DNA of 6,529 nt, taken from the NCBI GenBank assembly GCA_946479255.1, contig CAMLFK010000276.1, forward strand, positions 1-6,529, given 5' to 3'. Positions 1 to 5,180 of this stretch are shown piece by piece. Below the pieces are notes generated by a model. That model made no database searches. It was not told the origin of the DNA and saw only the letters and a program-made list of their open reading frames with translations. This DNA is from an uncultured Oxalobacteraceae bacterium. GTDB taxonomy: Bacteria > Pseudomonadota > Gammaproteobacteria > Burkholderiales > Burkholderiaceae. Position numbers and translations under genes: made by a program. Every line of letters begins with the position of its first letter. Within the stretch, counting starts at the first letter, position 1.

Positions 1-603
1 GGCTATCCCGACTACGTGCTGCACAAGATGGTCACCGTGATGAAGGACGGCGAAGAGGTCAAGATCTCCAAGCGCGCCGGCTCCTACGTCACCGTGCGCG
101 ACCTGATCGAATGGTCCGGTGGCGGCGACACCGTGCGCGGACGCGACGCCGTGCGCTTCTTCCTCATCTCGCGCAAGGCCGATACCGAATTCGTGTTCGA
201 CGTCGACGTCGCGCTCAAGACCTCGGACGAGAATCCGGTGTATTACGTGCAGTACGCCCATGCGCGCATCTGCCGCATGCTGGAACAGTTCAGCGGCGAC
301 GAAGCGTCCCTGGCGCAAGTCGACCTGGCGCCACTGACCGCGCCGACCGAGATGACCTTGCTGGCCACCCTGGCGGCCTACCCGGAAGCGCTGGCGCGTG
401 CCCAGGCCGAACTCGGCCCGCACCAGATCGCCTTCTACCTGCGCGAACTGGCCGCCAGCCTGCACAGCTTCTACTTCGCCGAACGCGTGCTGGTCGACGA
501 TGAGGCCCTCAAGATGGCGCGCCTGGCATTGATGGTCGCCACCCGCCAGGTGCTTCGCAACGGCCTGGCCATGATCGGCGTGTCGGCACCCAACCAGATG
601 TGA
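1..603 (+). CDS. argS: Arginine-tRNA ligase (ArgS), C-terminal part; 5' end outside window
   Basis: ArgS charges tRNA-Arg with arginine in the cytoplasm using ATP. The reading frame is open from base 1 and ends at TGA 601-603, giving the last 200 residues of a protein that is usually about 570-590 residues long. The fragment starts at the end of the class I catalytic domain ([10 protein letters not shown]). Residues 21-25 read KISKR, a variant of the KMSKS loop that binds ATP. The DALR anticodon-binding domain follows, with its typical segment [12 protein letters not shown] at residues 78-89, and runs to the family-like end GVSAPNQM. The GTG at 16 is internal, not a start. The next gene begins 10 nt downstream, and its ribosome binding site overlaps this stop codon, which suggests co-transcription. 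Identity is clear from the motifs; only the N-terminal catalytic core cannot be seen. Confidence 0.96.
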   Translation, partial: GYPDYVLHKMVTVMKDGEEVKISKRAGSYVTVRDLIEWSGGGDTVRGRDAVRFFLISRKADTEFVFDVDVALKTSDENPVYYVQYAHARICRMLEQFSGDEASLAQVDLAPLTAPTEMTLLATLAAYPEALARAQAELGPHQIAFYLRELAASLHSFYFAERVLVDDEALKMARLALMVATRQVLRNGLAMIGVSAPNQM

Positions 604-613
604 GGCAGCACCC

Positions 614-1267
614 ATGATGTCGTTTCCGGTTTCACTGCAGCGCCAGCGCGGCAATACGCTCACTGGCATCATCATCGGCCTGATCGTCGGCCTGGCCATC
701 GCCGTGGTGGTGGCGCTCGTCATCACCAAGGGCGCCACGCCGTTTACCGACAAGGGCAGCAAGGCCGGCAAGGGCGGCGAGCCGACGCCCGACCAGGTCG
801 CCGATCCCAACAAGCCGCTCTACGGTAACAAGGAAGCCGCGCGCGCCGCCAACCGCCAGATCGCCGAACAGAAGCAGGCCGCCGAAGCGCAAAAAAGCGC
901 GGCGGAAGCCGATCCGCTGGGCGAGGCGATCGCCGCCATGAAGACCACCGAGGCCAAGCCCGCGGCCGCACCGGTGGCGCCGGCAGCGCCGGCGGCACCA
1001 GGCGCGCCAGCCGCGGCCGACGGCAGCGACAACGTGATCTACTACCTGCAGGCCGGCGCCTTCCGCGAAATGGCCGACGCCGAGAACGTGCGCGCCAAGC
1101 TGGCCCTGTTGGGATTCGAAGCGACCATTACCGACCGCAGCACCGACGCGGGCGTGCTGCACCGTGTGCGCGTGGGCCCCTACCCTCAGGCCGAGGCGAT
1201 GAACAAGGCGCGCGCCAAGCTGCAAGGCAGCGGCGTCGATGTCGCCATCGTGCGCAATCAAAAGTAA
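614..1267 (+). CDS. FtsN-like membrane-anchored SPOR domain protein
   Basis: This is a 217-residue bitopic inner-membrane protein. A short cytoplasmic N-terminus (about residues 1-15) is followed by one hydrophobic segment (about 16-38, rich in I, V, L and G) and a charged, alanine-rich stretch likely to be helical (71-113). A proline/alanine linker follows (about 114-136), then a C-terminal SPOR domain (about 141-214) starting YYLQAGAF and containing RVRVGPYPQ. SPOR domains bind peptidoglycan glycan strands lacking stem peptides and bring proteins to the division septum. The layout matches FtsN, but similarity beyond the SPOR domain cannot be judged by eye, so no symbol is given. GAGG at 602-605, overlapping the argS stop, is a suitable ribosome binding site. 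ATG codons at 614 and 617 are both possible starts; 614 is used here. dsbA follows 33 nt downstream. Confidence 0.9.
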   Translation: MMSFPVSLQRQRGNTLTGIIIGLIVGLAIAVVVALVITKGATPFTDKGSKAGKGGEPTPDQVADPNKPLYGNKEAARAANRQIAEQKQAAEAQKSAAEADPLGEAIAAMKTTEAKPAAAPVAPAAPAAPGAPAAADGSDNVIYYLQAGAFREMADAENVRAKLALLGFEATITDRSTDAGVLHRVRVGPYPQAEAMNKARAKLQGSGVDVAIVRNQK

Positions 1268-1300
1268 GTTCAAAGACCGCCATTTAACCGAAAGGACCTT

Positions 1301-1975
1301 ATGCGATCCCTGCTCTCCCTGATCGGCGCCCTGGCGCTGTGCGCTTTCACCGCCACCGCCAGCGCTTCCCCCGCCGATCCCAAGAATGGCGTGGAGTACC
1401 TGACCCTGCCCGAGAAGCAGAACACCGATTCGGGCAACAAGGTCGAGGTGACCGAATTCTTCGCCTATTACTGCCCGCACTGCCATGTGTTCGAGCCAGT
1501 GCTGGCGGCCTGGGTGAAAAAGCAGGGCGACAACATCGTCTTCAAGCGCGTGCACGTGGCGCGCGGCCCGCAGGTGGTCCCGCAGCAGCGCCTGTTCTAC
1601 ACGCTCGACGCCATGGGCCTGCTGCCGCAGTACCACGAGAAGGTATTTACCGCCATGCACGGCGACCAGCGTCTGCGCCTCAATACCGACGAACTGGTGT
1701 TCGACTGGGCCGCCAAGGCCGGCATCGACCGCGTCAAATTCATCGATACCTACCGCTCCTTCGGCATCACCGCGCGCCTGAACCACGCGCAGGCCATGAT
1801 GCAGGACTATCAGGTCGACGGCTGGCCCCTGGTAGCCGTGGGCGGGCGCTACCTGACTTCGCCCTACCAGGCCAGTATCGGCGGCCCCGTAGGCGCCACC
1901 GAAGCGCAACAGCATCAGGCGGTCGTTGCGGTGCTCGATCACCTGGTCGCCAAGGCGAAAGCGGACAAAAAATAG
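1301..1975 (+). CDS. dsbA: Periplasmic thiol:disulfide interchange protein DsbA/DsbL-type
   Basis: DsbA is the periplasmic oxidase that puts disulfide bonds into secreted proteins and is re-oxidised by DsbB. The 224-residue product has a Sec signal peptide (basic MR start, hydrophobic core about residues 4-18), with likely cleavage after Ala22 (ASA|S). The thioredoxin fold starts at about residue 40 with VEVTEFFAYYCPHC; the catalytic CPHC is at 58-61. An inserted helical domain follows, and then the presumed cis-Pro loop GWPLVAVGGRY, with Pro176. The residue before this proline is Trp175, where E. coli DsbA has Val. Length is normal for the family. AAGGA at 1292-1296 is the ribosome binding site, only 4 nt before ATG 1301. 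The gene ends at TAG 1973-1975, 2 nt before the next start. The DsbA assignment is firm; the closest subtype (DsbA or DsbL) is not resolved. Confidence 0.95.
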   Translation: MRSLLSLIGALALCAFTATASASPADPKNGVEYLTLPEKQNTDSGNKVEVTEFFAYYCPHCHVFEPVLAAWVKKQGDNIVFKRVHVARGPQVVPQQRLFYTLDAMGLLPQYHEKVFTAMHGDQRLRLNTDELVFDWAAKAGIDRVKFIDTYRSFGITARLNHAQAMMQDYQVDGWPLVAVGGRYLTSPYQASIGGPVGATEAQQHQAVVAVLDHLVAKAKADKK

Positions 1976-1977
1976 GT

Positions 1978-2757
1978 ATGCAGGCGCTGCGCGTGTTCAT
2001 CACCGGCGCATCCTCCGGCATCGGCGCCGCGCTGGCGCGTGAATATGCCGCGCAAGGGGCCACGCTGGGCCTGGTGGCGCGCCGCCGCGAACTGCTCGAC
2101 GTCCTCGCGGCGAGCCTGCCGGCCCCCGGCAGCCACAGCCTGTACGCGCTGGACGTGACCGACCATGCGGCCCTTGCCGCCGCCGCCGCCGACTTCATCG
2201 CCCGCCACGGCGGCGCCGACATCGTCATCGCCAACGCCGGCATCTCCTACGGCACCATGACCGAACGCCTGGACGACCTGCCGGTGTTCGAGGCCATCCT
2301 TGCCACCAACGTCAATGCCACGGTGGCCACCTTCGCGCCTTTCATCGCCGGCATGAAGCAGCAGCGCGGCATGCGCCGCCTGGTCGGCATCGGCAGCGTG
2401 GCCGGGGTGCGCGGCCTGCCGGGGGCCGGCGCCTACAGCGCTTCCAAGGCCGCGGTGCGCTGCGTGTGCGAAGCGCTGCGGATCGAACTCAAACCGCACG
2501 GCATCCGCGTAGTCACCATCGCGCCGGGCTACATCGACACGCCGATGACCCGGAACAACCGCTATCCCATGCCTTTCCTGATGCCGGTCGAGCGCTTCGC
2601 GGCGCGCGCCGTGCGCGCGATTGCTCTAGGGGACAGTTACCGCGTGATCCCGTGGCAGATGGGCGTGGTGGCCAAGCTGCTGCGCGCCCTGCCCGACTTC
2701 CTGTTCGACTTCGCCTTCGCCAAGGCGCCGCACAAAGCCCGCAAGGAGGCGCCATGA
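1978..2757 (+). CDS. SDR family NAD(P)-dependent oxidoreductase
   Basis: This is a 259-residue classical short-chain dehydrogenase/reductase, presumably cytoplasmic. The Rossmann nucleotide-binding motif TGASSGIG is at residues 9-16. Arg35-37 after the second strand favour NADP(H) (inference). NAG is at 86-88. The catalytic set is Asn111, Ser140, Tyr153 and Lys157 in YSASK, followed by PGYIDTPM at 183-190. All catalytic residues are intact. The substrate cannot be read from sequence; the hydrophobic C-terminal part (about 221-250) resembles SDRs sometimes associated with membranes or lipids. The start ATG 1978 lies 2 nt after the dsbA stop and has no good ribosome binding site, so translation probably depends on ribosomes finishing dsbA. 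No alternative start is close enough, because the cofactor motif begins at residue 9. The 3' end overlaps the birA start (ATGA). Confidence 0.93.
   Translation: MQALRVFITGASSGIGAALAREYAAQGATLGLVARRRELLDVLAASLPAPGSHSLYALDVTDHAALAAAAADFIARHGGADIVIANAGISYGTMTERLDDLPVFEAILATNVNATVATFAPFIAGMKQQRGMRRLVGIGSVAGVRGLPGAGAYSASKAAVRCVCEALRIELKPHGIRVVTIAPGYIDTPMTRNNRYPMPFLMPVERFAARAVRAIALGDSYRVIPWQMGVVAKLLRALPDFLFDFAFAKAPHKARKEAP
2743..2749 (+). promoter_or_regulatory. Strong ribosome binding site of birA
   Basis: AAGGAGG, a near-ideal Shine-Dalgarno sequence, lies within the last codons of the SDR gene, 4 nt before ATG 2754. It fixes the birA start and implies that this ATG is used although it overlaps the SDR stop codon. 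Confidence 0.85.
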
Positions 2758-3524
2758 ACGGCGCGCGCATCGCCGGGCGCAGCCGCGCCGCGGTGGACGT
2801 CGATATCGAAGTGGTGCAGGAAACCGGCTCCACCAATGCCGACCTGCTGGCGCGCGCGGGCGCGCTGCGCCGCCCCCTGCTGCTGGCGGCGGTTCACCAG
2901 AGCGCCGGGCGCGGACGGGCCGGACGCAGCTGGCTGTCGCAGGCCGGCGGCTCGCTGACCTTCTCGCTGGCCTGGCGCTTTGACGGCGGCATCACGCGCC
3001 TGGCCGGCCTGCCGCTGGCCGTTGGCGTGGCGCTGGCCGATGCGCTGGGCGAGCTGGGTGTGCCGAGCCAGCTCAAATGGCCCAACGACATCGAGCGTGA
3101 CGGCGCCAAGCTGGCCGGCATCCTGATCGAAACCGCGGCGGTGCCCGGCGCCACCTGGGCGGTGATCGGCATCGGCATGAATCTCAGCCTGCCCGACCAG
3201 CTCGAAGAGCGGATCGGCCGCCCGGTCGCCAACGCCGCCTGGCTGGCCCAGATGGACCGCGACCTGCTGATGGCCGCCCTGCTAGACAGCCTGTGGACCA
3301 ATCTGCGCGAGTTCGAGCGCGAGGGCTTCGGCGCCTTCAGCGAGCGCTGGAACCAGCGCCACGCCTATCAGGGCAAGCATGTGGCGATTACCGATGGCGG
3401 TGTGCTGCTGCGGCAGGGCATCGCTTGCGGCGTCGACCACGGCGGGCGCCTGTTGCTCGATTGTGGCAGTGAACGCGTGGCTATCGTGGCCGGCGACGTC
3501 TCGCTGCGCGCGCTGGAGAGCTGA
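2754..3524 (+). CDS. birA: Biotin-[acetyl-CoA-carboxylase] ligase, catalytic type without DNA-binding domain
   Basis: The enzyme activates biotin with ATP to biotinyl-5'-AMP and attaches it to a lysine of biotin carboxyl carrier proteins such as AccB. The 256-residue product begins directly with the catalytic domain. ETGSTNADLL at 23-32 is the usual first motif, GRGRAGRSW at 52-60 is the biotin/adenylate-binding glycine-arginine loop, KWPND at 108-112 and KLAGILIE at 119-126 carry active-site lysines, and GIGMNL follows at 139-144. The C-terminal SH3-like domain is at about 206-254. The roughly 60-residue N-terminal winged helix of E. coli BirA is absent, so this is a monofunctional (group I) ligase that should not act as the bio repressor. 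The frame extends upstream inside the SDR gene without stop, but the strong ribosome binding site supports ATG 2754. coaX begins 1 nt after the stop. Confidence 0.95.
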   Translation: MNGARIAGRSRAAVDVDIEVVQETGSTNADLLARAGALRRPLLLAAVHQSAGRGRAGRSWLSQAGGSLTFSLAWRFDGGITRLAGLPLAVGVALADALGELGVPSQLKWPNDIERDGAKLAGILIETAAVPGATWAVIGIGMNLSLPDQLEERIGRPVANAAWLAQMDRDLLMAALLDSLWTNLREFEREGFGAFSERWNQRHAYQGKHVAITDGGVLLRQGIACGVDHGGRLLLDCGSERVAIVAGDVSLRALES

Positions 3525-3525
3525 C

Positions 3526-4275
3526 ATGCTGCTGCTGATCGACGCTGGCAACACCCGCATCAAATGGGCCCTGGCCGCGCCTGGCTCCGCGCCGGGCGAA
3601 TGGATCGCCAGCGGCGCCGTCAACCACGACGGGCTCAATCACCTGCCGGCCAGCTGGCGCGGCCATGCCATCAGCCGCGCGGTCGTCGCCAATGTCGCCG
3701 GCAGCAAGCTGCGCGACCAGCTGCAGCTGATGATTCCCGCCACCGTGATCGACTGGTTCGTCTCGCGTCCGCACCTGGACGGGATGCGCAACAGCTACCG
3801 CAATCCCGCCCAGCTGGGCAGTGACCGCTTTGCCGCGGCACTGGGCGCGCGCGCCCTGCTGCCCGGCCAGGCGCTGGTGGTGGCCACCTGCGGCACCGCC
3901 ACCACCATCGACGCCGTCAGCGCCGACGGCGTCTTCATGGGCGGGATGATCCTGCCGGGGCTCGGCCTGATGGCCGCCTCGCTCGCCACCAACACCGCCC
4001 AGCTGCCGCGCATCGACAGCAGCAGCCCGCTGCCTGCCGGCTTCGCCGACAACACCGCCGACGCCATCCTGTCCGGCTGCCTGGCCGCGCAGGCCGGTGC
4101 CATCGAACGCGCCTGCGCCATGCACGGTGGCGCCCACTGCGTCATCTCCGGCGGCGCCGCCCCACTGATCGCCCCGGCGCTGGCCGTGCCGCACCGGATG
4201 GTCGATAATATCGTGCTGATCGGCCTGCACTCGAGCGCGGCGCATCAGCCATCCCAAGGGAACGACCCGTGCTGA
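3526..4275 (+). CDS. coaX: Type III pantothenate kinase (CoaX)
   Basis: CoaX phosphorylates pantothenate to 4'-phosphopantothenate, the first step of coenzyme A synthesis, in the cytoplasm. The 249-residue product belongs to the ASKHA fold. DAGNTRIKW at 6-14 is the first phosphate-binding motif, GSDR at 98-101 holds the catalytic Asp100, CGTATTID at 122-129 is the second phosphate motif, and GGMILPG is at 139-145. ISGGAA at 207-212 lies in the C-terminal nucleotide-binding part. These motifs distinguish it from type I CoaA and type II kinases. The Bordetella homologue was first named Baf (Bvg accessory factor). GGAG at 3515-3518, within the end of birA, is the ribosome binding site. The last codons overlap the next gene by 7 nt. 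Length is typical and all key residues are present. Confidence 0.95.
   Translation: MLLLIDAGNTRIKWALAAPGSAPGEWIASGAVNHDGLNHLPASWRGHAISRAVVANVAGSKLRDQLQLMIPATVIDWFVSRPHLDGMRNSYRNPAQLGSDRFAAALGARALLPGQALVVATCGTATTIDAVSADGVFMGGMILPGLGLMAASLATNTAQLPRIDSSSPLPAGFADNTADAILSGCLAAQAGAIERACAMHGGAHCVISGGAAPLIAPALAVPHRMVDNIVLIGLHSSAAHQPSQGNDPC
4256..4262 (+). promoter_or_regulatory. Ribosome binding site deciding the GTG start at 4269
   Basis: AAGGGAA lies within the coaX 3' end, 6 nt before GTG 4269. No in-frame ATG exists before the hydrophobic segment, so this site supports the GTG start. Confidence 0.7.
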
Positions 4276-4943
4276 AATTTATCTTCTGGACTCTGCTGTC
4301 GATTAACGTGCTGCTGCTGGCCTATGGCCAGGGCCTGCTCGGCAATGTGAATGGCGGCGAACGCGAACCAGAACGCGTGCAAAAGCAGCTCAACACCGGC
4401 CAGCTGGTGGTGGTCTCGAAAGAACAGGCCGCGAAAGCGGCACCGGCGGATGCCGGCGCCCCGCCCGCGCCGTCGCCGGTACTGGCCTGCGTGGAGATCG
4501 CCAACGTCCTGCCCGGTGACGCGCGCCGCGTCGAAAGCCTGCTGGCCCCACTCGGCCTGGGCGCCCGGCTCACGCGCGAGAATGTCGCCACCCCTGAAGT
4601 GACCAGCCATATCGTGTATATCCCCGCACAGGGCGGCAAGGAAGGCGCCGAAAAACGCGCGGCCGAACTGAAGAATCTCGGTGTCAGCAACTACTTCATC
4701 ATGAGCGACAGCCCGACGATGAAGTGGGCGATTTCGCTGGGCGTGTTCAAGTCCGAAGCAGCGGCGCAAACGCTGCTGGCCGCGCTGGTGCGCCAGGGTG
4801 TGACGAATGCACGCGTCTCCGCGCGCACCGGGCAGGTAAACAAACTGACCTGGCGCCTGCGCAACCTGGACCCCGAAACCCGCGCCAAGGTCGACGCCAT
4901 CACCAATAAACTCCCGCCGCATAACGCCCGCAGCTGCAAGTAA
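4269..4943 (+). CDS. Membrane-anchored SPOR domain protein following coaX
   Basis: This 224-residue protein has one N-terminal hydrophobic segment (about residues 3-20) with little before it, which suggests a signal anchor with the rest in the periplasm. A variable, partly Pro/Ala-rich region follows (about 25-72), then [19 protein letters not shown] (74-92) and a SPOR-like region (about 114-188) containing [18 protein letters not shown], then [10 protein letters not shown] and [18 protein letters not shown] domains bind denuded peptidoglycan. This domain is more divergent than that of the protein at 614-1267, and the protein extends about 35 residues past it. The start is GTG, overlapping coaX by 7 nt, with AAGGGAA upstream. 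A SPOR protein directly after birA-coaX is, as I recall, common in Burkholderiales. A role in envelope or division is inferred; no specific gene name is justified. Confidence 0.85.
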   Translation: MLKFIFWTLLSINVLLLAYGQGLLGNVNGGEREPERVQKQLNTGQLVVVSKEQAAKAAPADAGAPPAPSPVLACVEIANVLPGDARRVESLLAPLGLGARLTRENVATPEVTSHIVYIPAQGGKEGAEKRAAELKNLGVSNYFIMSDSPTMKWAISLGVFKSEAAAQTLLAALVRQGVTNARVSARTGQVNKLTWRLRNLDPETRAKVDAITNKLPPHNARSCK

Positions 4944-4954
4944 GGCCCCCGGCC

Positions 4955-5107
4955 ATGCATCCCAATGTCTCGCTGATCAAAGGCGTGGTATGCGGCGTGC
5001 GGGTGGAAGAAGTCGACGACCCCTTGATGCAAAAAATACGCTACCTGGACAAGCTCATTGATGAACTTGCCAAAGGCAAGGCGATGGAAAAAATCTTACG
5101 CCAGTAG
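4955..5107 (+). CDS. Small protein of unknown function (50 aa)
   Basis: The frame runs from ATG 4955 to TAG 5105-5107. I do not recognise the family. TAAGG at 4941-4945, overlapping the preceding stop codon, is a plausible ribosome binding site 9 nt upstream. The first half ([20 protein letters not shown]) could form beta strands, with one Cys at residue 13. The second half (about residues 24-49, with [19 protein letters not shown]) has hydrophobic residues spaced as in an amphipathic, Lys/Glu-rich helix. There is no signal peptide or membrane segment. By my count 33 of 50 sense codons end in G or C, lower than in the flanking genes, and rare AT-rich codons (ATA, TTA, GTA) appear. It is probably last in the upstream operon. 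It could be a conserved small protein or a chance frame; the position, start signal and lack of any other gene here favour a real gene. Confidence 0.6.
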   Translation: MHPNVSLIKGVVCGVRVEEVDDPLMQKIRYLDKLIDELAKGKAMEKILRQ

Positions 5108-5109
5108 TG

Positions 5110-5131
5110 TTGCATTTGCATTAAGTTGCAT
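5110..5131 (+). repeat. Three direct TTGCAT repeats upstream of hscC
   Basis: Exact TTGCAT copies lie at 5110-5115, 5116-5121 and 5126-5131. Their starts are 6 and 10 nt apart, so the second and third sit about one helical turn apart. They cover the place where the -35 region of the hscC promoter would be. TGCA is also self-complementary, so the array could be read on either strand. A binding site for a regulator is possible; none is recognised. Confidence 0.5.
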
Positions 5132-5139
5132 AAAAACAA

Positions 5140-5148
5140 TGTTAAAAT
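5140..5148 (+). promoter_or_regulatory. Putative extended -10 promoter of hscC
   Basis: TGTTAAAAT fits an extended -10 element (TGn followed by TAAAAT, 5 of 6 to TATAAT) in a 73-nt gap with only 22 G/C bases. The best -35 at 16-nt spacing is TTAAGT at 5121-5126, which is weak, as is usual with extended -10 promoters. Transcription would begin near 5155, leaving a leader of about 26 nt. I see no sigma-32 style CCCCAT element and no CIRCE repeat. Confidence 0.5.
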
Positions 5149-5162
5149 CGAGCAATCACCTC

Positions 5163-5177
5163 ATTTCCTTAGGAAAT
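5163..5177 (+). promoter_or_regulatory. Inverted repeat covering the hscC ribosome binding site
   Basis: ATTTCCTTAGGAAAT is a perfect 7-1-7 inverted repeat. In RNA it could form a six-pair stem (AUUUCC with GGAAAU) around a UUA loop. The 3' arm contains most of the Shine-Dalgarno sequence AGGAA (5171-5175), 5 nt before ATG 5181. A second, competing pairing joins UCAUUU 5161-5166 with AAAUGA 5179-5184, which includes the start codon. The stems are A/U-rich and weak, so they would melt easily. A temperature-sensitive leader is possible, as is a DNA-level operator. Confidence 0.45.
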
Positions 5178-5180
5178 TAA

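Noticed and set aside
61..75. KISKR in ArgS as a defective KMSKS motif
   Set aside because: ArgS proteins often diverge from canonical KMSKS while staying active, so it is not evidence of a defect.
962..1022. Repetitive GC-rich stretch in the first SPOR gene considered as a DNA repeat
   Set aside because: It encodes a Pro/Ala linker with mixed synonymous codons and no fixed repeat unit, so it is low-complexity coding sequence.
1331..1345. Possible lipobox around Cys14 of DsbA
   Set aside because: The sequence LALC has Leu at the -1 position, which lipoprotein signal peptidase does not accept, and a good signal peptidase I site (ASA) follows at residue 22.
632..1942. Long minus-strand open frame (436 codons) across the first SPOR gene and dsbA
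   Set aside because: It is antisense to two well-supported genes, shows no recognisable domain, and such frames are common opposite GC-rich coding sequence.
1339..1977. Upstream in-frame extension of the SDR gene inside dsbA, which would give a 472-residue product
   Set aside because: The extension is arginine/alanine/proline-rich out-of-frame dsbA sequence with no domain. The SDR cofactor motif begins 9 residues after ATG 1978, where the family normally starts.
3481..4257. Minus-strand open frame of 258 codons opposite coaX
   Set aside because: It is low-complexity Gly/Ala/His/Gln-rich shadow sequence of an intact kinase gene, with no recognisable motif.
5111..5120. TGCATTTGCA as a terminator hairpin for the upstream operon
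   Set aside because: Arms are only 4 bp with a 2-nt loop, and no U-tract follows, so it cannot act as an intrinsic terminator.
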